DNA of 64,000 nt from Nematostella vectensis (GCF_932526225.1 NC_064039.1:434001-498000); one strand, 5' to 3'. Shown: positions 14,129 to 37,600, numbered from the stretch's first letter. The notes: a model not told the origin generated them from the letters alone. Made by a program: numbers and translations.

Positions 14129-17100
14129 ATGGACGAGTCTTCGAACAAGCCGATCTTGGTAAAACTCGTATTATTGGGAAGTCTAGGAGTAGGAAAATCG
14201 GGTATGTATGACGTTTAGTTATGTATTGCAAATCCACACGCTTTCATCTACAAATCTTTGCGTTTGACTTATTGACTTTAGTTATATCTTTGATCGCTTC
14301 GGTGCTTCAGTTGTTGTTGTGTTTTTTATTTCTTTCTCTCAGCCATGACGGTGAGGTTTTTGACGAAGAGATTTATTGGAGAATATGATCCAAACATCGG
14401 TAAGTTGTGTCAACGTTGTCTTTTCCTGGTCGTAGTATGACGTCGCGCGCAATTTGTGGCGTGATATTTTTGTTTGCTCGAAAGCTACTTTGTATTGTAA
14501 CAAGCAGTATAATCAAACGCGAAAAAAGACTGTTACTGTTCTCTGAACAGGCATCTTGAGATGTGATTTCTGGTCTCCTGTGTGGCCTCGAAAACGCGCT
14601 GTGCTTCCAAGAAAGAAAAATTCTCCTGAAAGAAAGTTTTAGCAAAGTATTTCCTATTTTAATTCTAAAAAATGTGTCACTTTTTGTGAGATCACTGATT
14701 AGAGTCATGAACATAACATGTTAATTATGTTTACTTATTTATCTTTGTTATGCAAGGTTGATCACTTAATAACAGTGAAGACCAACAAAGACACAGTTGA
14801 TTGATCGATTGCTCTAGCCGACCTCGCGTCGCATCGTTTTTCAATAGTATCTAAGGTTTATTTATGCAGGAAAATCTAATCTAGAAAAGTCTGAAAGCTA
14901 ACGGCAGAATTTGGTCCGGATTCTTTGATCCGAATTTATTTTTTACATTGTAATTTATTAAAGTGAGCGAAAATTGTGTTTTTAGTTTTATTCCAAGGAA
15001 AAGGATTGGAATGAAAACATTGTGATGATGGTGGTAAATAATGATGCTGATGAGATTGGCGATGAAAATTATGACCGTGAATAAAGGTGATGATGTAGAA
15101 AACGACGACAATGAATTCGCCATCATCATCATTATTATTATTACTATTATCATTACTACTTATCCAGTACTTATCATTACTTTCATCACCATCAGCATCA
15201 TATCATCATCATCATTATTATTTATATTAGGGAAAGTTCATTTATTATCCCGAAGGGGAGGCGTGAGGATTTTGATAAAAGTGAGGGATAAAATTAGTTG
15301 ACCCCCCCTTTAGGAGTAACAAAATTTTTCATCCCCCCTTACGCTTCCCCTATATTTTCGGTGCCCCCCCCTCCCGAAAACCGAAGAAAGAATGAGCAAA
15401 GGAAGGAACGGCAATGACAATGTGTAAGGTACGCGAGCATGAGATTAGCGGCAAGCTGGACAAAAAGTGCAGGGGAAGGAATTGGATAAAAACATTAATT
15501 CAGAAAAAGTGAAGGCACTCAATTTCTCAAAGAGCGACTAACTACAGGTTGCTGTTAATGGTTGATGCTATAGATGACGTAGAAGAAGCAACAAAGGCTT
15601 TTCGATCTTCTCCTTGCAAGAAAAGCGCAGCACGATCAGTATAGGCTGTGAACTTTATCACTGCCTAAAGCATCATGGCAGTCATGGAGTATATAACATA
15701 TGCATAGATGTTTATACTGAATGTTTATGATGCCTAGTGAACTTTGACTAGTTAGAAAACTTACTAGAAAATTCGTATCCTATTAATTGTTGAGGAAGAG
15801 ACCATGGTCTTTTGTGTTGAGTTAAAAGAGATTGATTGACAAATGTATTTATATTTAATGATTGGAAAAATATTTGATGAAATTGTTGAAATGAAAACAA
15901 GCAAACAAATATGTTTTGAGCATTTATCTAAAACAAACGACTCTAGAGAGCGAGCAACTTGTTTATTGCCTTGTGACAACTTTTGAATATTTTTAAAAAA
16001 CTTTTCACAAATTTACTAGCACAATCTACACAAACCTAGAGACAACACCCAAAGGAATCTGTGACCCCCTTTTTTTAAAACCAAACACTTTCGACGCCCC
16101 CCCCCCCCCACAGTATCCTCCCCCCCCCCCCCCCCCCCCCCCGGGCGTGAGGATATTGTCGGGATAATAAATGAACTTTCTCTTATTATCATAAATTCAT
16201 ATATACATTATTTTCTTATCTTTATCATTATTATTATCTGATATCATTATTATATATTCATATATATTTTATTTTTATTATCATAAGTATCAGTGCAATA
16301 CATCATTATCATCATCATCATCATCATCATCATCATTATTATGATGATTATTATTATATTAATGTTAATATTATTATCTATATCAGGCTCTGTGTACCAT
16401 CACACCGTTTGCCTGGGTGGCCAAGAGGTGAACGTACACATTCTTGATCTCGGTGGCGAGGTGCGTTAACCATTTGATGTGACCCCTAGATAGGTTGGAC
16501 ATGTGGTAATTTGCTGTGATTTGATGTGAAATAGGTTGGACCTGTGGCATTTGATGTAAGATAGGTTGGACCTGTGGTAATTTTTAAGAGTAACAAGTAA
16601 TTCTCGAATTTTCATCCAATTTCTATGTTGAAAAAAGGAACGTTTTCCAAGTGAATTAGTGGCTTTTTTGAATGGCAATTTTTCCTGGGTTTCCATTCCT
16701 CTTTTTCTGTTTCCAGCTCGTTTCTATGATCCTGCATAGGATCACCGGCCCCCATCATTAGTACGGGCCCCCATCATTAGTACGGGCCCCCATCATTAGT
16801 ACGGGCCCCCATCATTAGTACGCGCCCCCATCATTAGTACGGGCCCCCATCATTAGTACGTGCCCCCCCATCATTAGTACGCGCCCCCATCTTTAGTACG
16901 CGCCCCCATCATTAGTACGGGCCCCCATTATTAGTACGCGCCCCCATCATTAGTACGGGCCCCCATCATTAGTACGTGCCCCCCCATCATTAGTACGCGC
17001 CCCCATCATTAGTACGTGCCCCCCCCCCCCCCATCATTAGTACGCGCCCCCATCATTAGTACGGGCCCCCATCATTAGTACGGGTCTCCATCATTAGTAC

Positions 17101-18140
17101 GCGCCCCCATCATTATTACGCGCCCCCATCATTAGTACGCGCCCCCATCATTAGTACGGGCCCCCATCATTAGTACGCGCCCCCATCATTAGTACGGGGG
17201 CCCATCATTAGTACGGGCCCCCATCATTAGTACGCGCCCCCATCATTAGTACCGGCCCCCATCATTAGTACGGGGGCCCATCATTATTACGCGCCCCCAT
17301 CATTAGTACGCGCCCCCATCATTAGTACGGGCCCCCATCATTAGTACGCGCCCCCGTCATTAGTACGGGGGCCCATCATTAGTACGGGCCCCCATCATTA
17401 GTACGCGCCCCCATCATTAGTACGTGCCCCCATCATTAGTGGGACCAATGAGGGGTCCTAGCGACGGCTGGAAATAGAGCCTACAGTCTTGTCGGATAAG
17501 CCACTAATCCAAACACGGGGGCACTTGGTTTGGAGCCTTGCTCTTTATTGCGTCCCTTCCAGGTGGAAGTTAGTACATTACATTAACTTTTCAAGCTATG
17601 GTATTTACCTTTACTCCACAGCTGACGGAATGCCAGCGAATGAAAGAAGCCAGCATACTGTGGGGTGATGCTTTCCTTCTTGTCTACTCAATCACCAGCC
17701 TTCAGAGCTTCACAGACATAAGCTGTATCATCCAACACCTCACGGCTATGCGTACACAGGGCTCCCACGCGCTCCTAGCAATAGTAGCCAACAAGACAGA
17801 CGCGGAGTCACAACGCGAGGTTTCCACATCTGATGGAGTCGCGCTTGCGCAGTCACTACCATGCTCCTTCTCGGAAATTTCCACATCCACATCTTACGAG
17901 GACGTGGAGCGAGTATTCACGGAAATAATCCAAGAGGCCGTCAAATTTAAACGCGCAACACAGTGTTCCAGCGGTGTGCGGAGAGGGCCATACTCGAAGA
18001 TTAAGAACCTGATGGATAAACACGTGACTCGTGGTAGGGCAATGTCCAGCTTGCGCGAGACCATAGATGAGTATTGCGTGACGCGAAGTGCAGAGGACTT
18101 CCTGGAGATGCGTGACCGCAGTGGAACCTGCAGATTCTGA
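14129..18140 (+). CDS. RERG/RASL-like small GTPase, four exons, 240 aa, atypical switch residues
   Basis: Exons 14129-14201, 14343-14399, 16387-16460 and 17622-18140 join in frame through GT-AG introns. G1 is G17-SLGVGK-S24. The switch I region is FIGEYDPNIG (residues 35-44), close to the 'KRF..EYDP' signature of RERG/RASL Ras-like proteins. G3 is D64-L-G-G-E68 instead of DTAGQ. G4 is NKTD, and G5 is read as the SFSEIST stretch. The C-terminus is long, basic and has no CAAX box, as in RERG relatives that are not lipidated. Three residues that matter for catalysis in Ras differ: position 12 is Leu (L19), the Mg-binding switch I Thr is Asn (N42), and the catalytic Gln is Glu (E68). Nucleotide binding is plausible. 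Normal GTP hydrolysis and switching are doubtful. Introns 2 and 3 carry a transposon and a minisatellite. Confidence 0.85.
15230..16182. mobile_element. Non-autonomous DNA transposon with 23-bp terminal inverted repeats, TTA target duplication
   Basis: Left end 'gggaaagttcatttattatc' + 'ccg' and right end (inverted) 'gagaaagttcatttattatc' + 'ccg' match at 22 of 23 positions. TTA flanks both sides (15227-15229 and 16183-16185), as with 3-bp PIF/Harbinger-type duplications. About 950 bp, no transposase ORF, with internal C-rich runs (about 16100-16142). It is inserted in intron 2 of the GTPase gene. Confidence 0.65.
16741..17440. repeat. 20-bp minisatellite, about 34 copies
   Basis: Tandem 20-bp units 'cccccatcattagtacgcg' with C-run length changes and g/c variants (cgcg, cggg, cgtg). 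Located in intron 3 of the GTPase gene, immediately upstream of its last exon. Confidence 0.95.
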
Positions 18141-19511
18141 GAAATCTTCACCAAACCGTTTTCCTTTTTTTTCCTCAAAATTCTGATGTGCTAGCGGGAG
18201 GAAGTGCAAACATCTTCTGAGATTTTATGGGGGTGGTGAAAACTTCTTTCAAAAATTGCATCGATAACGTGAATTGTACCAATATCACACATAGCTTATA
18301 AGCGTAAATCCAAATTCAATAACAATGATATAAGGAACTTATGAACATATTCACTAACATCAACAGAACATTCAGTAACACGATTAGTTATTCACTCATT
18401 CATAATTCACTAGATTATAACAATTTTGGTGCCCATAATTAAAATTTAATAGCACGTTTTGATGACCAGTGGGCTCAACTTTTATTGAAAATCTTCCTCG
18501 ATACTTTGAAAAGGGTTATAAGATTCAGATATTTTAATTCTCTTTCGGACCCTATCATACTTTAGCTGAGTACCCACAAACGAACTAGCTCTAGAAAACA
18601 AGGACTACTCGTATGCATTTGTATGTACATATAGAAATGTAATTGATTTCAAAGGTGATTATCAGTGTTTGTTATGGCCCTGGGAAGGTTAACTAGTGAG
18701 CTTGAAGGCCGAGAGGCCGCAACAAGTCACGAAATACTGGGGGCATAATAAAGAGACACTAAGAAAACTTGGGATGGGGGGGGGCACAGCCACGCCCCTT
18801 CTTGTCGTTTCCATCCAGATTAATAAAATACTGTGGGGGCACCCAAGTCTTTTAATTTTGAGACTATCCAAAACAAGTAAATGTGAAAAAAAATACGCCG
18901 GACAGAACTCAAAATGCTAATAGAAGTGCTAACAATGTCAACAGTGCTAAATGAAGTTTTCTAATTTCTTTCAAAAATTATCAAAGGTTAAGAGACGTCA
19001 TTCGGCTCGTCGGATAAGATTTGACGACATGGAAGGATGACGCTTTGCAAGCAGGTTTTGGATTGCAATAACTTTGCAATATACATATACAGAAATCCTG
19101 AACAATAAAAAGAAATATCACTCTTGTTTGTTTTATTTTATAAATATTTTGCATATTGTGCGTGTAATGATTATATACACCCCGATTTTTAAAAAAGTAG
19201 CTATGAAAACTCGCCCCAATGGGGTGTTCCACAGCCTTCGTTGTTCTTTTAACCCTAACATCAAGCTGTGCACGTGGGAAACTATTTCCCATAAAGCATG
19301 AATTACTTTGTCTATTCAAATGTTATTTAGAAAGTACTTTTGTTACATTTGCTTTTTCGGATGAAAAAAAGCTACTCATTTCGCTCCTTTCCTATAAAAG
19401 GATGTAGTTAATTTATAAATTATTTTTATTCAATGTTAATAATGTTTATAGCCATGATTATTGAGAACCACGTGATACCACGTGTCAAGCGCATGACGTC
19501 ACGTGAGGCTC
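18141..19511. other. Intergenic between GTPase and tetraspanin A
   Basis: AT-rich. At 18699-18845 (minus orientation) lies a third, diverged copy of the short dispersed element seen at 8641 and 30717, recognisable by the inverted 'ggggcgtggctgtgcccccc' core. No gene supported. Confidence 0.5.
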
Positions 19512-28592
<9,081 letters not shown>

Positions 28593-31500
28593 CCCTAGAT
28601 CCTAGTAGTACTGGAGTGAGAAGTAGTTCAGCTAAACATAAAATGCAGTTAGAAGTCCAGCAACTTAAACCATAGCTTGAGGAATTCAGTAACGAACCAT
28701 GCGTCCACACGTGTCTTACCAAAATAAAATAAAACAAAATAAAATACATAAAATAAAAAAAAACGAAGATGTTTCATATACATCGGCTTTTCAAGATTAA
28801 CAATTTTCTGAAATTTCGATCCCATTTCAATATCCTGCAGTATTTTGCAAAAAAATGTGCAACAAAGTTTGTCCAAAAAAACGAGGTTGCAAACGATGTT
28901 TGTAACGCCAGAAAAGCAGTGGCCACGTCACGGACTAGCATTGCTTATAATAATAGCCTCCTTGATCAACCAGTAAGGCAACGACGCTCACATTGTGTAA
29001 GCATAAGGACGAAGGTTTTATGTTCAAGCGCTTTGTGTGCATTTCTTGGCGGCTGCTTGGACAACTTCAACTATGTGTACAAGTGACTATTGATAACAGA
29101 ACGAGGTTGCAAACGAGACGCTACAAGGCTGACAGGGCAAGACACAGGATACCCATTCACTACCTAGCGTTACCTAGGGGGAGGGGATGGTGAGGAGATG
29201 ATCAGGGGAGGGGGAGATCAGTTCGATGTTACAAGCGAGGAGACGGTCAGGCGTGTATCCAGGATTGCCTGGGGGGGGGGGGGTGGGGGGTGAAAAAAGC
29301 ATAGTATTTGAAGATTCCTTAAGAATGACCCATTTTTTGGCCGCCAGGGGGGGGGGGGGGGGTTGGGGGTGCTTGCGCACCCTGCAGGCCTGACGGTGAA
29401 TTGTCTACTGAACGGTAGAAACTTCATATTCGGAGAACAAATAGTATTAGGTGACGGCAGTCGTACAGACAGTAATAGCATAGAGTACAAGCCGAGTGTT
29501 GGCGCAAAATCCATAGTTCAAAGGCGATGACTAAGAGGCAATTTGCATAAACAAATAGCTTCTCGACACTGCTTCATCATTATTCGAAGCAGTTCTCGAG
29601 AGTTCTTTACAAGTATCCGCACAAAATTAGAACAAAAAGGCGGTGTCTGTAGGTGAGTTTTATTCTCAGAAAGATTTTTGTAAGTGCCACGTCTCCATAT
29701 TTCATATACCTCAATATACACCGTTATTTTCAAATGTCTGTTTGCATAGCGATCGATCCAAGGCCATTATTCATGAATTCAAGCGGTGATTACCTTTATT
29801 CTTACAGTTTTGTAGATTCCTGAATAGTATATGTTTATAGGATATAACCCGCTACGTGAATAAATAAATGAATAACTCAATTATGTATTACATTTATTTT
29901 TTTTCTTCCGCTTTGCTGCACAGGGGCATGAGTCATAGCGTTCGAGCGAAGAGATATGTGTTTGCATATTATGTGTTTGCATAATATATAAAAGCAACAC
30001 GAAACGTTACTATACTTAAGTTAAAGCCATTCTTTAAATTGTATGCGCCGCCATATTGCGCTCTAGAAAAAGATTTACTTCCGTGTGTAGTATTATACAG
30101 CTAAAATGTGTTCTGTGTAGTATTAGCTAAAGTGTGAGCTAAATGATTGATCGTGACTCAGAACAACAATTTTCAATAACTGAAAATAAATTGACGGACT
30201 TCTTAAAAGCGATGCGGTGTAGATTTGATAGAACTTTGCTAGAATTGCCCTCTTTTTTGTAAAACACTTGACTATCAAAACTGCCATTGCAAATAAACTA
30301 GCAAAAGGAGGTCGAAGTAAAAGAATATTATACGTCTAGCGAAGTCCTTAGCGCAAAGTGAGATGTCTCACATCTATGACCTTATTATATATGAAACTAA
30401 TAACAAAACGCATCTTTTGGACGCCTACCTCAATCAGCCTAGGAGGGCAGAAGTTTCGAAGTGCAAATTCACGCCGCAAATTCAAGAACAAACACTCGTC
30501 CTCTAGTCAGGCACTTGTTTTTGTCTAGAAGCTTTACTAGTTTCTGATTGGTCCGAAGTATAGGTTAATGACAGGAATTAATCATGTGTTAAGGGCGTCA
30601 TAACGCAAGCTCCAGCCCATGCATGTCGACGACTGAAATGAGAGTACGAGGAAAATGATATAAGATTTGAAATTTTCGAGCTTACAGTTATATAATTTTT
30701 GTCTTGAATTTCCATCAGGGCCGTAGCAGGGGGTGGGCCCAATATTTTCTAAAACTATAAGAAATTGAACAGTAGGGGCGTGGCTGTGCCCCCCAATATT
30801 TTTTTAATGTTTCTGTATCGTGCCCCCCCCAATCTTTCGAGGCCTTACGGCTCTGTCCATAGCGTGAAAATAGGAACAACTCGAAGTCAAAGAAGTCCAA
30901 CCATCGCAAACAAGAAAAATAAATCGATATATTTAATCAAATACTGTCAATAAAGTACCAGACTTCAGTCGTGGATAGTGATTCTTAAATGTTCTGTAGA
31001 ATAGATTGCTGTATTTGCAAATGTAAACAATAACAAATGACTAGTTAATTGACATTCTGTAAACTGGAGCAAATATTGAACAAAACTTTCAAGCATGCGA
31101 AAAAAAGGGGCGAGAAAAAAGCGCGCCAAAATCTTAGAAAGTGACCAAGCGTGTAAATTATTGCGCGCTAAAAATACAAAATGTAGCATCAGGAGATCAA
31201 ATGGTAGCGTTGTCATAAAAAATAATTGTAAGCGGAATCTTGAAGTACAGAGAATTCGTCCAAGGTGTGCTCATTCCCCCCCTCCCCCACCACCCCCCCC
31301 CCCCCCCTCCCACCCCCCCCCCCCCCAACACACACACACACAACTTTTCTCACCCCAAGCGATTTCCCTGGGAACCAGATAAACCCCAGGAGCCTTTTTA
31401 TCATACACTTCGTGGCCAACATGGGGTCGACTTCACAAGTCGACGGGTGTATTTGTAGCACCTCATCTTTTGAATTATAACCACCACAATTGCAAATAAT

Positions 31501-31636
31501 GTGTTAGGGGTTTATTGAGATTTGAAAGTATTGTTTTTCCACAGAAAACAGTCTAAGCCTAAGTTTAATGTACGATATTAAATCAATTTTCATTATTAAG
31601 TTTAGTAAAAGAGATTCAGGATTCTACGCGGTAGAT
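28593..31636. other. Spacer between the two tetraspanin genes
   Basis: Contains the upstream region of tetraspanin A, including a possible 5' UTR intron whose donor on the minus strand is 'ttttg|gtaaga' near 28720. G/C homopolymer runs lie at about 29270-29360 and 31280-31330. A degraded dispersed repeat at about 29245-29345 shares 'ccaggatt' and 'aaaaaagcatagt' with the one at 31810-31910. No gene supported. Confidence 0.5.
30717..30854 (+). mobile_element. Short dispersed inverted-repeat element (copy 2 of 3)
   Basis: Starts 'agggccgtagcaggggg' and ends 'ccttacggctct', with the internal 'aggggcgtggctgtgccccc' core shared with 8641-8790. This is the best preserved of the three for the left terminus. 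Confidence 0.6.
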
Positions 31637-34600
31637 TCATGCCATTGTTTCAGACTTGATGCGACAAATCAGGAGTAGCGCGAAAACCATACCGAGGAGC
31701 TGTAGAACAACAAACGATGACAAAGTGTTAGGGTTAGGGTAGGCGTGGGATTTACATATTAGACAACGATAAGAGCTGTTTAAGATAGCAATATTAAAAA
31801 CGGTGGAAGCAAAGCCGTAGGCGCGTACCCAGGATTGGCTGAGGGGGAAGGAGGGGGGGGGGGGGGGGGGAAGGGCAGTCATGGGTATCATATGGAAAAA
31901 GCATAGTCTGCGTTGGGGTCACATTATAGACATACGGACAAGAGCTATTTAGAATAGCAATAGTAGAAAAGGTGGAGGCAAACTCGTTAGAAAAGACAAC
32001 ATGAAGGGGCGAAGTATACAAGGGGATAGCTGGCCTTTTGGCTCCTTTTAGGAAATCAGAAGTTGAAAGCGGCTTAATTTCTTGATTGGTTTAGGAGTTA
32101 AAACTGCTTCTATTAACAGCATTCGGCTGATTCCAGGACTAGCAAGCCCCATGCAAACTTTGCTCATTGCTACTTCTGTTTTTACACTAACGTTGAAAAA
32201 TGCTGCGAAGCGTGAGACCTCGCTAGCGGGGAAATAAGAACTACTGCGAGGCTAACTCAGGACACATGCAATGGGACCACGTTTTGGAAGGCGAAATTTA
32301 TTAAAAAGTCATGTGTGCGAAAACAAAACCTACCTGAATAACCAGAACTGCAATAGCAAGCCCTCCAATGGGTTTCAGACTTTTCTCAATCTCACCCTTG
32401 ATGATCGTGAAGCATCCCTGAAATGCATTAGGTGACAGTTAAGCAAAAGAACAAGAGAAGGCAGACAGACAGAAGAAAGGACGGACAGACAGATAGCTTT
32501 AATTTTTATAATGAGTTTTATTTTACCTTGGTGTAGATGTCTTTTGGATCCTTTACTCCACCGACGCCACACCCAGCCTTTTCTGACTTACAGCAAGAAT
32601 CTGGCACTGAGGAGCTATTTTTCATTTTAATGTTACTCTGCCAATCAGTGTAGTTATCTGCTCCACAGCATTTGAACTGTTGAGAAGGACACATTTTACA
32701 ACAATGACGCGAAAAAAGTTTTTATTTTAAAATGTAAGAAATTCTCCCAAGTTAGGGTAGAAGGGTTGTATATTTTATTATCTAAAAATATCTAAAGAAA
32801 GTTTTTTCTTGGTTCTTTTTGCCTTTTCACATATCATTCTTTCGCCTCTGATCCATAATATATGGACAGAAAATATATGCGTATATTTTTCGTCCGTCCG
32901 CGAATTCTTCGTCGAGGGCAGCGGCGAGCATATCCATATGCAACAATGTCCAAGCCTATGGCGTACATGGGCGGTTCAGTTATATGCAGAAGGTTTTGTG
33001 AACACACGTGGTTCTTGTACTGACCTTAGTCTGCATGTCATTAATCGACTTTTCATTTTTGCCTGGGTAATTTTCGATCGCTTTCAGGATATCTTTGTCA
33101 AGTCGGTTCTCGATCTGTGATGGAATAACTATTCGTCAGAAGACAATTACATCATTACGGATCGTAGAGCTGTCAAACAAGCTACCCTATAAAACTGTAA
33201 AAGACATTTGCTCCTTAAAAGTGATGAGAAATTATGTTGCCGTGGTGATAGCTGACATGAAAAATGTAATATTGTGTTACCCTCTTTTCTTCCCTCCCCT
33301 CCCGTGACGTTTCGTCGGTGTAAAAAAGGGTTTAACTTACCTTGTCCTTGTTGTTGTATGCGAGAGCACCTCCAACGATCTCCAAAATAAGGAGCAAGAG
33401 CAAGAATGCGAAGAACTGCAAGTAGTTACACCATAGCATTAGATATGCGGTTTGGGGGAAGTTTTCTAGATGGAGTATAACGTACTTTTGGAAGGTTTGT
33501 AGCAGGGTCTGGATGGGGGGTCTGCATGTCGGTAGTCAGTTAAAATTTCAATAATTTGTCGGTAGTCGGTAGGAATTATCGGTCTTTGTCGGTAGTATTC
33601 TCTTTTGTACCAGATTTCATGTATAAACAAGATTAAACAGTATTTTGGATTGATAAGTAATTAATAACGTATCGATAATAAATCAATTATGGATTTATAA
33701 TTGACTGAAAATTCAGGAAATACATAGTGCAGATTCTGAAATGGCCGGATTTAAGTAGATTGACGATGGAAGTAAAGAATAAAAATACCGGAAATAATAA
33801 AATGTCGGTAGTCGGCAAATATTTTTTTGTCGCTTGTCACTAGTTTTTTTTTTCATGTTTTATCTGTAGTCAGTTACTTTTTAAGCCGTTTGACGCTAGT
33901 CGGTAAACCCCATCCAGACCCCGTTTGACGCTAGTCGGTAAACCCCATCAAGACCCCGTTTGACGCTAGTCGATAAACCCCATCAAGACCCCGTTTGACG
34001 CTAGTCGGTAAACCCCATTTAGACCCCGTTTGACGCCAGTCGATAAACCCCATCAAGACCCCGTTTGACGCCAGTCGGTAAACCCCATCAAGACCCCGTT
34101 TAACGCCAGTCGGTAAACCCCATCAAGACCCCGTTTGACGCTAGTCGGTAAACCCCATCCAGACCCCGTTTGACGCTAGTCGGTAAACCCCATCTAGACC
34201 CCGTTTGACGCCAGTCGATAAACCCCATCCAGACCCCGTTTAACGCTAGTCGATAAACCCCATCAAGACCCCGTTTGACGCTAGTCGATAAACCCCATCC
34301 AGACCCCGTTTGACGCTAGTCGGTAAACCCCATCTAGACCCCGTTTGACGTTAGTCAGTAAACCCCATCAAGACCCCGTTTGACGCTAGTCGGTAAACCC
34401 CATCAAGACCCCGTTTGACGCTAGTCGGTAAACTCCATCAAGACCCCGTTTGACGCTAGTCGGTAAACCCCATCATAACCCCGTTTAACGCCAGTCGGTA
34501 AACCCCATCAAGACCCTGTTTGACGCCAGTCGGTAAACCCCATCAAGACCCTGTTTGACGCTAGTCGATAAACCCCATCAAGACCCCGTTTGACGCTAGT

Positions 34601-37600
34601 CGGTAAACCCCATCTAGACCCCGTTTAACGCCAGTCGGTAAACCCCATCAAGACCCCGTTTGACGCTAGTCGGTAAACCCCATCCAGACCCCGTTTGACG
34701 CCAGTCGGTAAACCCCATCAAGACCCCGTTTGACGCTAGTCGGTAAACCCCATCCAGACCCCGTTTGACGCCAGCCGGTAAACCCCATCAAGACCCCGTT
34801 TGACGCTAGTCGGTAAACCCCATCCAGACCCCGTTTGACGCCAGTCGGTAAACCCCATCAAGACCCCGTTTGACGCTAGTCGGTAAACCCCATCCAGACC
34901 CCGTTTGACGCTAGTCGATAAACCCCATCCAGACCCCGTTTAACGCCAGTCGGTAAACCCCATCAAGACCCCGTTTGACGCTAGTCGGTAAACCCCATCC
35001 AGACCCCGTTTGACGCCAGTCGGTAAACCCCATCAAGACCCCGTTTGACGCCAGTCGGTAAACCCCATCAAGACCCCGTTTGACGCTAGTCGATAAACCC
35101 CATCTAGACCCCGTTTGACGCTAGTCGATAAACCCCATCTAGACCCCGTTTAACGCCAGTCGGTAAACCCCATCAAGACCCCGTTTGACGCTAGTCGATA
35201 AACCCCATCAAGACCCCGTTTGACGCCAGTCGGTAAACTCCATCAAGACCCTGTTTGACGCCAGTCGGTAAACTCCATCAAGACCCCGTTTGACGCTAGT
35301 CGGTAAACCCCATCAAGACCCCGTTTGACGCTAGTCGGTAAACCCCATCTAGACCCCGTTTGACGCTAGTCGGTAAACTCCATCAAGACCCCGTTTGACG
35401 CTAGTCGGTAAACCCCATCAAGACCCCGTTTAACGCTAGTCGGTAAACCCCATCTAGACCCCGTTTGACGCTAGTCGATAAACCCCATCAAGACCCCGTT
35501 TAACGCCAGTCGGTAAACCCCATCTAGACCCCGTTTAACGCTAGTCGGTAAACCCCATCTAGACCCCGTTTGACGCTAGTCGGTAAACCCCATCAAGACC
35601 CCGTTTGACGCTAGTCGGTAAACCCCATCAAGACCCCGTTTGACGCCAGTCGGTAAACTCCATCAAGACCCTGTTTGACGCTAGTCGGTAAACTCCATCA
35701 AGACCCCGTTTAACGCTAGTCGGTAAACCCCATCTAGACCCCGTTTAACGCCAGTCGGTAAACCCCATCAAGACCCCGTTTGACGCTAGTCGGTAAACTC
35801 CATCAAGACCCCGTTTAACGCTAGTCGGTAAACTCCATCAAGACCCCGTTTGACGCTAGTCGGTAAACCCCATCAAGACCCCGTTTGACGCTAGTCGGTA
35901 AACCCCATCTAGACCCCGTTTGACGCTAGTCGGTAAACCCCATCAAGACCCCGTTTGACGCTAGTCGGTAAACTCCATCAAGACCCCGTTTGACGCTAGT
36001 CGGTAAACTCCATCAAGACCCCGTTTAACGCTAGTCGGTAAACCCCATCTAGACCCCGTTTGACGCTAGTCGGTAAACCCCATCAAGACCCCGTTTGACG
36101 CTAGTCGGTAAACCCCATTTAGACCCCGTTTGACGCCAGTCGATAAACCCCATCAAGACCCCGTTTGACGCCAGTCGGTAAACCCCATCAAGACCCCGTT
36201 TAACGCCAGTCGGTAAACTCCATCAAGACCCCGTTTGACGCTAGTCGGTAAACCCCATCCAGACCCCGTTTGACGCTAGTCGGTAAACCCCATCTAGACC
36301 CCGTTTGACGCCAGTCGATAAACCCCATCCAGACCCCGTTTAACGCTAGTCGATAAACCCCATCAAGACCCCGTTTGACGCTAGTCGATAAACCCCATCC
36401 AGACCCCGTTTGACGCTAGTCGGTAAACCCCATCTAGACCCCGTTTGACGTTAGTCAGTAAACCCCATCAAGACCCCGTTTGACGCTAGTCGGTAAACCC
36501 CATCAAGACCCCGTTTGACGCTAGTCGGTAAACTCCATCAAGACCCCGTTTGACGCTAGTCGGTAAACCCCATCATAACCCCGTTTAACGCCAGTCGGTA
36601 AACCCCATCAAGACCCTGTTTGACGCCAGTCGGTAAACCCCATCAAGACCCTGTTTGACGCTAGTCGATAAACCCCATCAAGACCCCGTTTGACGCTAGT
36701 CGGTAAACCCCATCTAGACCCCGTTTAACGCCAGTCGGTAAACCCCATCAAGACCCCGTTTGACGCTAGTCGGTAAACCCCATCCAGACCCCGTTTGACG
36801 CCAGTCGGTAAACCCCATCAAGACCCCGTTTGACGCTAGTCGGTAAACCCCATCCAGACCCCGTTTGACGCCAGTCGGTAAACCCCATCAAGACCCCGTT
36901 TGACGCTAGTCGGTAAACCCCATCCAGACCCCGTTTGACGCCAGTCGGTAAACCCCATCAAGACCCCGTTTGACGCTAGTCGGTAAACCCCATCCAGACC
37001 CCGTTTGACGCTAGTCGATAAACCCCATCCAGACCCCGTTTAACGCCAGTCGGTAAACCCCATCAAGACCCCGTTTGACGCTAGTCGGTAAACCCCATCC
37101 AGACCCCGTTTGACGCCAGTCGGTAAACCCCATCAAGACCCCGTTTGACGCCAGTCGGTAAACCCCATCAAGACCCCGTTTGACGCTAGTCGATAAACCC
37201 CATCTAGACCCCGTTTGACGCTAGTCGATAAACCCCATCTAGACCCCGTTTAACGCCAGTCGGTAAACCCCATCAAGACCCCGTTTGACGCTAGTCGATA
37301 AACCCCATCAAGACCCCGTTTGACGCCAGTCGGTAAATTCCATCAAGACCCTGTTTGACGCCAGTCGGTAAACTCCATCAAGACCCCGTTTGACGCTAGT
37401 CGGTAAACCCCATCAAGACCCCGTTTGACGCTAGTCGGTAAACCCCATCTAGACCCCGTTTGACGCTAGTCGGTAAACTCCATCAAGACCCCGTTTGACG
37501 CTAGTCGGTAAACCCCATCAAGACCCCGTTTAACGCTAGTCGGTAAACCCCATCTAGACCCCGTTTGACGCTAGTCGATAAACCCCATCAAGACCCCGTT

